This document shows positions 1 through 12,200 of a stretch of 64,000 nucleotides of DNA, one piece after another. The stretch is from contig JAKZAN010000145.1 in assembly GCA_023053545.1 (NCBI GenBank), forward strand, positions 1 through 64,000, in the 5' to 3' direction. The stretch's first letter is position 1; each line of letters starts with the position of its first letter. The notes below the pieces were generated by a model, which worked only from the letters and a program-made list of their open reading frames with translations, was not told the DNA's origin and searched no databases. A program made the position numbers and the translations under genes. Origin of the DNA: Lepidurus packardi (lineage: Eukaryota > Arthropoda > Branchiopoda > Notostraca > Triopsidae).

Positions 1-47
1 AGTCCGTAAGGAATTAATTCAGTCCGTAATGAATTATTTCAGTCCGT

Positions 48-79
48 AATTAATTAATTCATTCCTTACGGAATTAGTT
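48..79 (+). repeat. Inverted-core monomer (example of a recurrent variant)
   Basis: Here the core reads ttccttacggaa, the reverse complement of the normal ttccgtaaggaa. It follows a shortened monomer, ccgtaattaattaattc. The same arrangement recurs in nearly every HOR unit, for example near 614, 967, 2,785, 5,206, 16,032, 24,293, 30,152, 42,092, 50,453, 55,453 and 62,582. With the normal monomer upstream it forms 11-bp inverted arms (ccgtaaggaat and attccttacgg), so a hairpin is possible. Confidence 0.85.
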
Positions 80-179
80 AAGTCCATAAGATAAATTTCA
101 GTCTGTAAGGATTTAGTTATGTCGGTAATGAATTAATTCAGTCCGCAAGGAATTAATTCAGTCCGTAAGGAATTAATTC

Positions 180-218
180 AGTAAGAAAGGAATTCAATCA
201 ATCCTAAAGAATTAATTC
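180..218 (+). repeat. Marker monomer pair (example of a recurrent 39-bp variant)
   Basis: The divergent pair gtaagaaaggaattcaat plus caatcctaaagaattaatt replaces two ordinary monomers and is about 39 bp long. It recurs with almost no change throughout both arms, for example near 469, 690, 1,050, 7,758, 20,100, 30,285, 42,240, 51,434, 56,521 and 63,102. Spacing is typically about 100-400 bp. It carries an EcoRI site (gaattc) absent from the consensus monomer. Late-province versions read cagcaagtaagg and aatcataaag (near 49,652, 52,232 and 62,422) or aatcctgaag (58,163, 60,543 and 63,118). Confidence 0.85.
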
Positions 219-2659
219 AGTCCGTAAGGAAATAATTAAGTCCGTAAGGAATTAATTCAGTCCGTAAGGAATTAATTCAGTCCGTAAGGAATTAATTCGG
301 TAAGAAAGGAATTAATTCAGTCCGTAAGGAATTAATTCAGTCCGTAAGGATTTAATTCAGTCCGTAAGGTATTAATTCAGTCCGTAAGGAATTAATTCAG
401 TCCGTAAGGAATTAATTCAGTCCGTAAGGAATTAATTCATTCCGTAAGGAATTAATTCGGTAAGAAAGGAATTCAATCAATCCTAAAGAATTAATTCAGT
501 CCGTAAGGAATTAATTCAGTCCGTATGAAATTAATTCAGTCCGTAAGGAATTAATTAAGGAATTAATTCAGTCCGTAAGGAATTATTTCAGTCCGTAATT
601 AATTAATTCATTCCTTACGGAATTAATTAAGTCCGTAAGGAATTAATTCAGTCCGTAGGGAATTAATTCAGTCCGTAAGGAATTAATTCAGTAAGAAAGG
701 ATTTCAATCAATCCTAAAGAATTAATTCAGTCCGTAAGGAAATAATTAAGTCCGTAAGGAATTAATTCAGTCCGTAAGGAATTAATTCTGTCCGTAAGGA
801 TTTAATTCAGTCCGTAAGGTATTAATTCAGTCCGTAGTGAATTAATTAAGTCCGTAAGGATTTAATTAAGTCCGTAAGGTATTAATTCAGTCCGAAAGGA
901 ATTAATGAAGTCCGTAAGGAATTAATTCATTCCGTAAGGAATTATTTCAGTCCGTAATTAATTAATTCATTCCTTACGGAATTAATTAAGTCCGTAAGGA
1001 ATTAATTCAGTCCGTAAGGAATTAATTCAGTCCGTAAGGAATTAATTCAGTAAGAAAGGAATTCAATCAATCCTAAAGAATTTAATTCAGTCCGTAAGGA
1101 AATAATTGAGTCCGTAAGGAATTAATTCAGTCCGTAAGGAATTAATTCAGTCCGTAAGGAATTAATTCGGTAAGAAAGGAATTCAATCAATCCTAAAGAA
1201 TTAATTCAGTCCGTAAGGAAATAATTCAGTCCGTAAGGAATTAATTCAGTCCGTAAGGAATTAATTCAGTCCGTAAGGAAATAATTCAGTCCGTAATGAA
1301 TAAGTTCAGTACGTATTGGATTAATTAAGTCCGTAATGAATTAATTCAGTCCGTATGAAATTAATTCAGTCCGTAAGGAATTAATTAAGGAATTAATTCA
1401 GTAAGAAAGGAATTAATACAGTCCGTAAGGAATTAATTCAGTCCGTAAGGAATTAATTCAGTCCGTAAGGAATTAATTCAGTCCGTAAGGAATTAATTCA
1501 GTCCGTAAGGAATTAATTCAGTCCGTAAGGAATTAATTCGGTAAGAAAGGAATTCAATCAATCCTAAAGAATTAATTCAGTCCGTAAGGAAATAATTAAG
1601 TCCGTAAGGAATTAATTCAGTCCGTAAGGAATTCAATCAATCCTAAAGGAATTAATTCAGTCCGTAAGGAATTAATTAAGTCCGTAAGGAATTAATTCAG
1701 TCCGTAAGGAATTAATTCAGTCCGTAAGGAATTAATTCGGTAAGAAAGGAATTAATTCAGTCCGTAAGGAATTAATTCAGTCCGTAAGGATTTAAGTAAG
1801 TCCGTAAGGTATTAATTCAGTCCGTAAGGAATTAATTCAGTCCGTAAGGAATTAATTCAGGTCCGTAAGGAATTAATTCAGTCCGTAAGGAATTAATTCG
1901 GTAAGAAAGGAATTCAATCAATCCTAAAGAATTAATTCAGTCCGTAAGGGAAATAATTCAGTCCGTAAGGAATTAATTCAGTCCGTAAGGAATTAATTCG
2001 GTAAGAAAGGAATTCAATCAATCCTAAAGAATTAATTCAGTCCGTATGAAATTAATTCAGTCCGTAAGGAATTAATTCAGTCCGTAAGTAATTAATTCAG
2101 TCCGTAAGGAATTATTTCAGTCCGTAATTAATTAATTCATTCCTTACGGAATTAATTAAGTCCGTAAGGGAATTAATTCAGTCCGTAGGGAATTAATTCA
2201 GTCCGTAAGGAATTAATTCAGTAAGAAAGGAATTCAATCAATCCTAAGGAATTAATTCAGTCCGTAAGGAAATAATTAAGTCCGTAAGGAATTAATTCAG
2301 TCCGTAAGGAATTAATTCTGTCCGTAAGGATTTAATTCAGTCCGTAAGGTATTAATTCAGTCCGTAGTGAATTAATTAAGTCCGTAAGGAATTAGTTAAG
2401 TCCGTAAGGTATTAATTCAGTCCGAAAGGAATTAATGAAGTCCGTAAGGAATTAATTCATTCCGTAAGGGAATTATTTCAGTCCGTAATTAATTAATTCA
2501 TTCCTTACGGATATAATTAAGTCCGTAAGGAATTAATTCAGTCCGTAAGGAATTAATTCAGTAAGAAAGGAATTCAATCAATCCTAAAGAATTAATTCAG
2601 TCCGTAAGGAAATAATTCAGTCCGTAATGAATAAGTTCAGTACGTATTGGATTTAATTA

Positions 2660-5600
2660 AGTCCGTAATGAATTAATTCAGTCCGTAAGGAATTAATTCA
2701 GTCCGTAAGGAATTAATTCAGTCCGTAAGGAATTAATTCAGTCCGTAAGGAATTATTTCAGTCCGTAATTAATTAATTCATTCCTTACGGAATTAGTTAA
2801 GTCCATAAGATAAATTTCAGTCTGTAAGGATTTAGTTATGTCGGTAATGAATTAATTCAGTCCGCAAGGAATTAATTCAGTCCGTAAGGAATTAATTCAG
2901 TAAGAAAGGAATTCAATCAATCCTAAAGAATTAATTCAGTCCGTAAGGAAATAATTAAGTCCGTAAGGAATTAATTCAGTCCGTAAGGAATTAATTCAGT
3001 CCGTAAGGAATTAATTCGGTAAGAAAGGAATTAATTCAGTCCGTAAGGAATTAATTCAGTCCGTAAGGATTTAATTCAGTCCGTAAGGTATTAATTCAGT
3101 CCGTAAGGAATTAATTCAGTCCGTAAGGAATTAATTCAGTCCGTAAGGAATTAATTCATTCCGTAAGGAATTAATTCGGTAAGAAAGGAATTCAATCAAT
3201 CCTAAAGAATTAATTCAGTCCGTAAGGAATTAATTCAGTCCGTATGAAATTAATTCAGTCCGTAAGGAATTAATTAAGGAATTAATTCAGTCCGTAAGTA
3301 ATTAATTCAGTCCGTAAGGAATTATTTCAGTCCGTAATTAATTAATTCATTCCTTACGGAATTAATTAAGTCCGTAAGGAATTAATTCAGTCCGTAGGGA
3401 ATTAATTCAGTCCGTAAGGAATTAATTCAGTAAGAAAGGAATTCAATCAATCCTAAAGAATTAATTCAGTCCGTAAGGAAATAATTAAGTCCGTAAGGAA
3501 TTAATTCAGTCCGTAAGGAATTAATTCTGTCCGTAAGGATCTAATTCAGTCCGTAAGGTATTAATTCAGTCCGTAGTGAATTAATTCAGTCCGAAAGGAA
3601 TTAATGAAGTCCGTAAGGAATTAATTCATTCCGTAAGGAATTATTTCAATCCGTAATTAATTAATTCATTCCTTACGGAATTAATTAAGTCCGTAAGGAA
3701 TTAATTCAGTCCGTAAGGAATTAATTCAGTTAGAAAAGAATTCAATCAATCCTAAAGAATTAATTCAGTCCGTAAGGAAATAATTCAGTCCGTAATGAAT
3801 AAGTTCAGTACGTATTGGATTAATTAAGTCCGTAATGAATTAATTCAGTCCGTAAGGAATTAATTCAGTCCGTAAGGAATTAATTCAGTCCGTAAGGAAT
3901 TAATTCAGTCCGTAAGGAATTATTTCAGTCCGTAATTAATTAATTCATTCCTTACGGAATTAGTTAAGTCCATAAGATAAATTTCAGTCTGTAAGGATTT
4001 AGTTATGTCGGTAATGAATTAATTCAGTCCGCAAGGAATTAATTCAGTCCGTAAGGAATTAATTCAGTAAGAAAGGAATTCAATCAATCCTAAAGAATTA
4101 ATTCAGTCCGTAAGGAAATAATTAAGTCCGTAAGGAATTAATTCAGTCCGTAAGGAATTAATTCAGTCCGTAAGGAATTAATTCGGTAAGAAAGGAATTA
4201 ATTCAGTCCGTAAGGAATTAATTCAGTCCGTAAGGATTTAATTCAGTCCGTAAGGTATTAATTCAGTCCGTAAGGAATTAATTCAGTCCGTAAGGAATTA
4301 ATTCAGTCCGTAAGGAATTAATTCATTCCGTAAGGAATTAATTCGGTAAGAAAGGAATTCAATCAATCCTAAAGAATTAATTCAGTCCGTAAGGAATTAA
4401 TTCAGTCCGTATGAAATTAATTCAGTCCGTAAGGAATTAATTAAGGAATTAATTCAGTCCGTAAGTAATTAATTCAGTCCGTAAGGAATTATTTCAGTCC
4501 GTAATTAATTAATTCATTCCTTACGGAATTAATTAAGTCCGTAAGGAATTAATTCAGTCCGTAGGGAATTAATTCAGTCCGTAAGGAATTAATTCAGTAA
4601 GAAAGGAATTCAATCAATCCTAAAGAATTAATTCAGTCCGTAAGGAAATAATTAAGTCCGTAAGGAATTAATTCAGTCCGTAAGGAATTAATTCTGTCCG
4701 TAAGGATTTAATTCAGTCCGTAAGGTATTAATTCAGTCCGTAGTGAATTAATTAAGTCCGTAAGGAATTAATTAAGTCCGTAAGGTATTAATTCAGTCCG
4801 AAAGGAATTAATGAAGTCCGTAAGGAATTAATTCATTCCGTAAGGAATTAATTCAGTCCGTAAGGAATTAATTCGGTAAGAAAGGAATTAATTCAGTCCG
4901 TAAGGAATTAATTCAGTCCGTAAGGATTTAATTCAGTCCGTAAGGTATTAATTCAGTCCGTAAGGAATTAATTCAGTCCGTAAGGAATTAATTCAGTCCG
5001 TAAGGAATTAATTCATTCCGTAAGGAATTAATTCGGTAAGAAAGGAATTCAATCAATCCTAAAGAATTAATTCAGTCCGTAAGGAATTAATTCAGTCCGT
5101 ATGAAATTAATTCAGTCCGTAAGGAATTAATTAAGGAATTAATTCAGTCCGTAAGTAATTAATTCAGTCCGTAAGGAATTATTTCAGTCCGTAATTAATT
5201 AATTCATTCCTTACGGAATTAATTAAGTCCGTAAGGAATTAATTCAGTCCGTAGGGAATTAATTCAGTCCGTAAGGAATTAATTCAGTAAGAAAGGAATT
5301 CAATCAATCCTAAAGAATTAATTCAGTCCGTAAGGAAATAATTAAGTCCGTAAGGAATTAATTCAGTCCGTAAGGAATTAATTCTGTCCGTAAGGATCTA
5401 ATTCAGTCCGTAAGGTATTAATTCAGTCCGTAGTGAATTAATTCAGTCCGAAAGGAATTAATGAAGTCCGTAAGGAATTAATTCATTCCGTAAGGAATTG
5501 TTTCAATCCGTAATTAATTAATTCATTCCTTACGGAATTAATTAAGTCCGTAAGGAATTAATTCAGTCCGTAAGGAATTAATTCAGTTAGAAAGGAATTC

Positions 5601-8600
5601 AATCAATCCTAAAGAATTAATTCAGTCCGTAAGGAAATAATTCAGTCCGTAATGAATAAGTTCAGTACGTATTGGATTAATTAAGTCCGTAATGAATTAA
5701 TTCAGTCCGTAAGGAATTAATTCAGTCCGTAAGGAATTAATTCAGTCCGTAAGGAATTAATTCAGTCCGTAAGGAATTATTTCAGTCCGTAATTAATTAA
5801 TTCATTCCTTACGGAATTAGTTAAGTCCATAAGATAAATTTCAGTCTGTAAGGATTTAGTTATGTCGGTAATGAATTAATTCAGTCCGCAAGGAATTAAT
5901 TCAGTCCGTAAGGAATTAATTCAGTAAGAAAGGAATTCAATCAATCCTAAAGAATTAATTCAGTCCGTAAGGAAATAATTAAGTCCGTAAGGAATTAATT
6001 CAGTCCGTAAGGAATTAATTCAGTCCGTAAGGAATTAATTCGGTAAGAAAGGAATTAATTCAGTCCGTAAGGAATTAATTCAGTCCGTAAGGATTTAATT
6101 CAGTCCGTAAGGTATTAATTCAGTCCGTAAGGAATTAATTCAGTCCGTAAGGAATTAATTCAGTCCGTAAGGAATTAATTCGGTAAGAAAGGAATTCAAT
6201 CAATCCTAAAGAATTAATTCAGTCCGTAAGGAATTAATTCAGTCCGTATGAAATTAATTCAGTCCGTAAGGAATTAATTAAGGAATTAATTCAGTCCGTA
6301 AGTAATTAATTCAGTCCGTAAGGAATTATTTCAGTCCGTAATTAATTAATTCATTCCTTACGGAATTAATTAAGTCCGTAAGGAATTAATTCAGTCCGTA
6401 GGGAATTAATTCAGTCCGTAAGGAATTAATTCAGTAAGAAAGGAATTCAATCAATCCTAAAGAATTAATTCAGTCCGTAAGGAAATAATTAAGTCCGTAA
6501 GGAATTAATTCAGTCCGTAAGGAATTAATTCTGTCCGTAAGGATTTAATTCAGTCCGTAAGGTATTAATTCAGTCCGTAGTGAATTAATTAAGTCCGTAA
6601 GGAATTAATTAAGTCCGTAAGGTATTAATTCAGTCCGAAAGGAATTAATGAAGTCCGTAAGGAATTAATTCATTCCGTAAGGAATTAATTCAGTCCGTAA
6701 GGAATTAATTCGGTAAGAAAGGAATTAATTCAGTCCGTAAGGAATTAATTCAGTCCGTAAGGATTTAATTCAGTCCGTAAGGTATTAATTCAGTCCGTAA
6801 GGAATTAATTCAGTCCGTAAGGAATTAATTCAGTCCGTAAGGAATTAATTCATTCCGTAAGGAATTAATTCGGTAAGAAAGGAATTCAATCAATCCTAAA
6901 GAATTAATTCAGTCCGTAAGGAATTAATTCAGTCCGTATGAAATTAATTCAGTCCGTAAGGAATTAATTAAGGAATTAATTCAGTCCGTAAGTAATTAAT
7001 TCAGTCCGTAAGGAATTATTTCAGTCCGTAATTAATTAATTCATTCCTTACGGAATTAATTAAGTCCGTAAGGAATTAATTCAGTCCGTAGGGAATTAAT
7101 TCAGTCCGTAAGGAATTAATTCAGTAAGAAAGGAATTCAATCAATCCTAAAGAATTAATTCAGTCCGTAAGGAAATAATTAAGTCCGTAAGGAATTAATT
7201 CAGTCCGTAAGGAATTAATTCTGTCCGTAAGGATCTAATTCAGTCCGTAAGGTATTAATTCAGTCCGTAGTGAATTAATTCAGTCCGAAAGGAATTAATG
7301 AAGTCCGTAAGGAATTAATTCATTCCGTAAGGAATTATTTCAATCCGTAATTAATTAATTCATTCCTTACGGAATTAATTAAGTCCGTAAGGAATTAATT
7401 CAGTCCGTAAGGAATTAATTCAGTTAGAAAGGAATTCAATCAATCCTAAAGAATTAATTCAGTCCGTAAGGAAATAATTCAGTCCGTAATGAATAAGTTC
7501 AGTACGTATTGGATTAATTAAGTCCGTAATGAATTAATTCAGTCCGTAAGGAATTAATTCAGTCCGTAAGGAATTAATTCAGTCCGTAAGGAATTAATTC
7601 AGTCCGTAAGGAATTATTTCAGTCCGTAATTAATTAATTCATTCCTTACGGAATTAGTTAAGTCCATAAGATAAATTTCAGTCTGTAAGGATTTAGTTAT
7701 GTCGGTAATGAATTAATTCAGTCCGCAAGGAATTAATTCAGTCCGTAAGGAATTAATTCAGTAAGAAAGGAATTCAATCAATCCTAAAGAATTAATTCAG
7801 TCCGTAAGGAAATAATTAAGTCCGTAAGGAATTAATTCAGTCCGTAAGGAATTAATTCAGTCCGTAAGGAATTAATTCGGTAAGAAAGGAATTAATTCAG
7901 TCCGTAAGGAATTAATTCAGTCCGTAAGGATTTAATTCAGTCCGTAAGGTATTAATTCAGTCCGTAAGGAATTAATTCAGTCCGTAAGGAATTAATTCAG
8001 TCCGTAAGGAATTAATTCATTCCGTAAGGTATTAATTCGGTAAGAAAGGAATTCAATCAATCCTAAAGAATTAATTCAGTCCGTAAGGAATTAATTCAGT
8101 CCGTATGAAATTAATTCAGTCCGTAAGGAATTAATTAAGGAATTAATTCAGTCCGTAAGTAATTAATTCAGTCCGTAAGGAATTATTTCAGTCCGTAATT
8201 AATTAATTCATTCCTTACGGAATTAATTAAGTCCGTAAGGAATTAATTCAGTCCGTAGGGAATTAATTCAGTCCGTAAGGAATTAATTCAGTAAGAAAGG
8301 AATTCAATCAATCCTAAAGAATTAATTCAGTCCGTAAGGAAATAATTAAGTCCGTAAGGAATTAATTCAGTCCGTAAGGAATTAATTCTGTCCGTAAGGA
8401 TTTAATTCAGTCCGTAAGGTATTAATTCAGTCCGTAGTGAATTAATTAAGTCCGTAAGGAATTAATTAAGTCCGTAAGGTATTAATTCAGTCCGAAAGGA
8501 ATTAATGAAGTCCGTAAGGAATTAATTCATTCCGTAAGGAATTAATTCAGTCCGTAAGGAATTAATTCGGTAAGAAAGGAATTAATTCAGTCCGTAAGGA

Positions 8601-9230
8601 ATTAATTCAGTCCGTAAGGATTTAATTCAGTCCGTAAGGTATTAATTCAGTCCGTAAGGAATTAATTCAGTCCGTAAGGAATTAATTCAGTCCGTAAGGA
8701 ATTAATTCATTCCGTAAGGAATTAATTCGGTAAGAAAGGAATTCAATCAATCCTAAAGAATTAATTCAGTCCGTAAGGAATTAATTCAGTCCGTATGAAA
8801 TTAATTCAGTCCGTAAGGAATTAATTAAGGAATTAATTCAGTCCGTAAGTAATTAATTCAGTCCGTAAGGAATTATTTCAGTCCGTAATTAATTAATTCA
8901 TTCCTTACGGAATTAATTAAGTCCGTAAGGAATTAATTCAGTCCGTAGGGAATTAATTCAGTCCGTAAGGAATTAATTCAGTAAGAAAGGAATTCAATCA
9001 ATCCTAAAGAATTAATTCAGTCCGTAAGGAAATAATTAAGTCCGTAAGGAATTAATTCAGTCCGTAAGGAATTAATTCTGTCCGTAAGGATTTAATTCAG
9101 TCCGTAAGGTATTAATTCAGTCCGTAGTGAATTAATTAAGTCCGTAAGGAATTAATTAAGTCCGTAAGGTATTAATTCAGTCCGAAAGGAATTAATGAAG
9201 TCCGTAAGGAATTAATTCATTCCTTACGGA
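2660..9230 (+). repeat. Higher-order repeat, unit about 1,837-1,857 bp
   Basis: The landmark ataaattt inside a variant monomer run falls at 2,810, 3,977, 5,834 and 7,671. The intervals are 1,167, 1,857 and 1,837 bp. The order of variant monomers between landmarks is the same in each unit. The 1,857-bp unit is about 93 monomers and the 1,837-bp unit is exactly one 20-mer shorter. The first unit lacks about 690 bp. That is the size of an internal duplication in the later units, where cggtaag followed by aaaggaattaattc falls at 4,184 and 4,874 (690 bp apart) and again at 6,041 and 6,711 (670 bp). A fourth unit starts near 7,650 and diverges near 9,080-9,230. The boundaries are approximate. Confidence 0.88.
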
Positions 9231-12200
9231 ATTAATTAAGTCCGTAAGGAATTAATTCAGTCCGTAAGGAATTAATTCAGTAAGAAAGGAATTCAATCAA
9301 TCCTAAAGAATTAATTCAGTCCGTAAGGAAATAATTGAGTCCGTAAGGAATTAATTCAGTCCGTAAGGAATTAATTCAGTCCGTAAGGAATTAATTCGGT
9401 AAGAAAGGAATTCAATCAATCCTAAAGAATTAATTCAGTCCGTAAGGAAATAATTCAGTCCGTAAGGAATTAATTCAGTCCGTAAGGAATTAATTCAGTC
9501 CGTAAGGAATTAATAAAATCCGTACGGAATTAATTCAGACCGTAAGGAATTAATTAAGTACGTAAGGAATTTATTAAGTCCGTAAGGAATTAATTCAGTC
9601 CGTAAGGAATTAATTCAGTCCGTAAGGAATTAATTCAGTCCGTAAGGAATTAATTCAGTCCGTAAGGAATTAATTCGGTAAGAAAGGAATTCAATCAATC
9701 CTAAAGAATTAATTCAGTCCGTAAGGAAATAATTAAGTCCGTAAGGAATTAATTCAGTCCGTAAGGAATTAATTCAGTCCGTAAGGAATTAATTCGGTAA
9801 GAAAGGAATTAATTCAGTCCGTAAGGAATTAATTCAGTCCGTAAGGATTTAATTCAGTCCGTAAGGTATTAATTCAGTCCGTAAGGAATTAATTCAGTCC
9901 GTAAGGAATTAATTCAGTCCGTAAGGAATTAATTCAGTCCGTAAGGAATTAATTCGGTAAGAAAGGAATTCAATCAATCCTAAAGAATTAATTCAGTCCG
10001 TAAGGAAATAATTCAGTCCGTAAGGAATTAATTCAGTCCGTAAGGAATTAATTCAGTCCGTAAGGAATTAATTCAGTCCGTATGAAATTAATTCAGTCCG
10101 TAAGGAATTAATTAAGGAATTAATTCAGTCCGTAAGTAATTAATTCAGTCCGTAAAGAATTATTTCAGTCCGTAATTAATTAATTCATTCGTTACGGAAT
10201 TAATTAAGTCCGTAAGGAATTAATTCAGTCCGTAGGGAATTAATTCAGTCCGTAAGGAATTAATTCAGTAAGAAAGGAATTCAATCAATCCTAAAGAATT
10301 AATTCAGTCCGTAAGGAAATAATTAAGTCCGTAAGGAATTAATTCAGTCCGTAAGGAATTAATTCTGTCCGTAAGGATTTAATTCAGTCCGTAAGGTATT
10401 AATTCAGTCCGTAGTGAATTAATTAAGTCCGTAAGGAATTAATTAAGTCCGTAAGGTATTAATTCAGTCCGAAAGGAATTAATGAAGTCCGTAAGGAATT
10501 AATTCATTCCGTAAGGAATTATTTCAGTCCGTAATTAATTAATTCATTCCTTACGGAATTAATTAAGTCCGTAAGGAATTAATTCAGTCCGTAAGGAATT
10601 AATTCAGTAAGAAAGGAATTCAATCAATCCTAAAGAATTAATTCAGTCCGTAAGGAAATAATTCAGTCCGTAATGAATAAGTTCAGTCCGTAAGGAATTA
10701 ATTCAGTCCGTAAGGAATTAATTCAGTCCGTAAGGAATTAATTCAGTCCGTAAGGAATTAATTCGGTAAGAAAGGAATTCAATCAATCCTAAAGAATTAA
10801 TTCAGTCCGTAAGGAAATAATTAAGTCCGTAAGGAATTAATTCAGTCCGTAAGGAATTCAATCAATCCTAAAGAATTAATTCAGTCCGTAAGGAAATAAT
10901 TAAGTCCGTAAGGAATTAATTCAGTCCGTAAGGAATTAATTCAGTCCGTAAGGAATTAATTCAGTCCGTAAGGAATTAATTCAGTCCGTAAGGAATTAAT
11001 TCAGTCCGTAAGGAATTAATTCAGTCCGTAAGGAATTAATTCAGTCCGTAAGGAATTAATTCGGTAAGAAAGGAATTCAATCAATCCTAAAGAATTAATT
11101 CAGTCCGTAAGGAAATAATTAAGTCCGTAAGGAATTAATTCAGTCCGTAAGGAATTAATTCAGTCCGTAAGGAATTAATTCGGTAAGAAAGGAATTAATT
11201 CAGTCCGTAAGGAATTAATTCAGTCCGTAAGGATTTAATTCAGTCCGTAAGGTATTAATTCAGTCCGTAAGGAATTAATTCAGTCCGTAAGGAATTAATT
11301 CAGTCCGTAAGGAATTAATTCAGTCCGTAAGGAATTAATTCGGTAAGAAAGGAATTCAATCAATCCTAAAGAATTTATTCAGTCCGTAAGGAAATAATTC
11401 AGTCCGTAAGGAATTAATTCAGTCCGTAAGGAATTAATTCAGTCCGTAAGGAATTAATTCAGTCCGTATGAAATTAATTCAGTCCGTAAGGAATTAATTA
11501 AGGAATTAATTCAGTCCGTAAGAAATTAATTCAGTCCGTAAGGAATTATTTCAGTCCGTAATTAATTAATTCATTCCTTACGGAATTAATTAAGTCCGTA
11601 AGGAATTAATTCAGTCCGTAGGGAATTAATTCAGTCCGTAAGGAATTAATTCAGTAAGAAAGGAATTCAATCAATCCTAAAGAATTAATTCAGTCCGTAA
11701 GGAAATAATTAAGTCCGTAAGGAATTAATTCAGTCCGTAAGGAATTAATTCTGTCCGTAAGGATCTAATTCAGTCCGTAAGGTATTAATTCAGTCCGTAG
11801 TGAATTAATTCAGTCCGAAAGGAATTAATGAAGTCCGTAAGGAATTAATTCATTCCGTAAGGAATTATTTCAGTCCGTAATTAATTAATTCATTCCTTAC
11901 GGAATTAATTAAGTCCGTAAGGAATTAATTCAGTCCGTAAGGAATTAATTCAGTAAGAAAGGAATTCAATCAATCCCAAAGAATTAATTCAGTCCGTAAG
12001 GAAATAATTCAGTCCGTAATGAATAAGTTCAGTACGTATTGGATTAATTAAGTCCGTAATGAATTAATTCAGTCCGTATGAAATTAATTCAGTCCGTAAG
12101 GAATTAATTAAGGAATTAATTCAGTAAGAAAGGAATTAATTCAGTCCGTAAGGAATTAATTCAGTCCGTAAGGAATTAATTCAGTCCGTAAGGAATTAAT

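Larger units (their letters stand above)
1..2660 (+). repeat. Satellite block 1, irregular higher-order structure
   Basis: This is the opening part of the array. It holds the first copy of a rare landmark: a run of variant monomers at about 75-130 with ataagataaatttc, a ggatttag monomer and a gtcggtaatg monomer. The same run returns near 2,810, 3,977, 5,834, 7,671 and 13,467. A second landmark, tagtgaattaattaag followed by ccgaaaggaattaatgaag, occurs at 835 and again at 2,365, which is 1,530 bp apart. The segment from about 1,739 to 2,810 reappears at about 12,401-13,467, an offset near 10,660 bp. No gene is seen. Confidence 0.8.
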
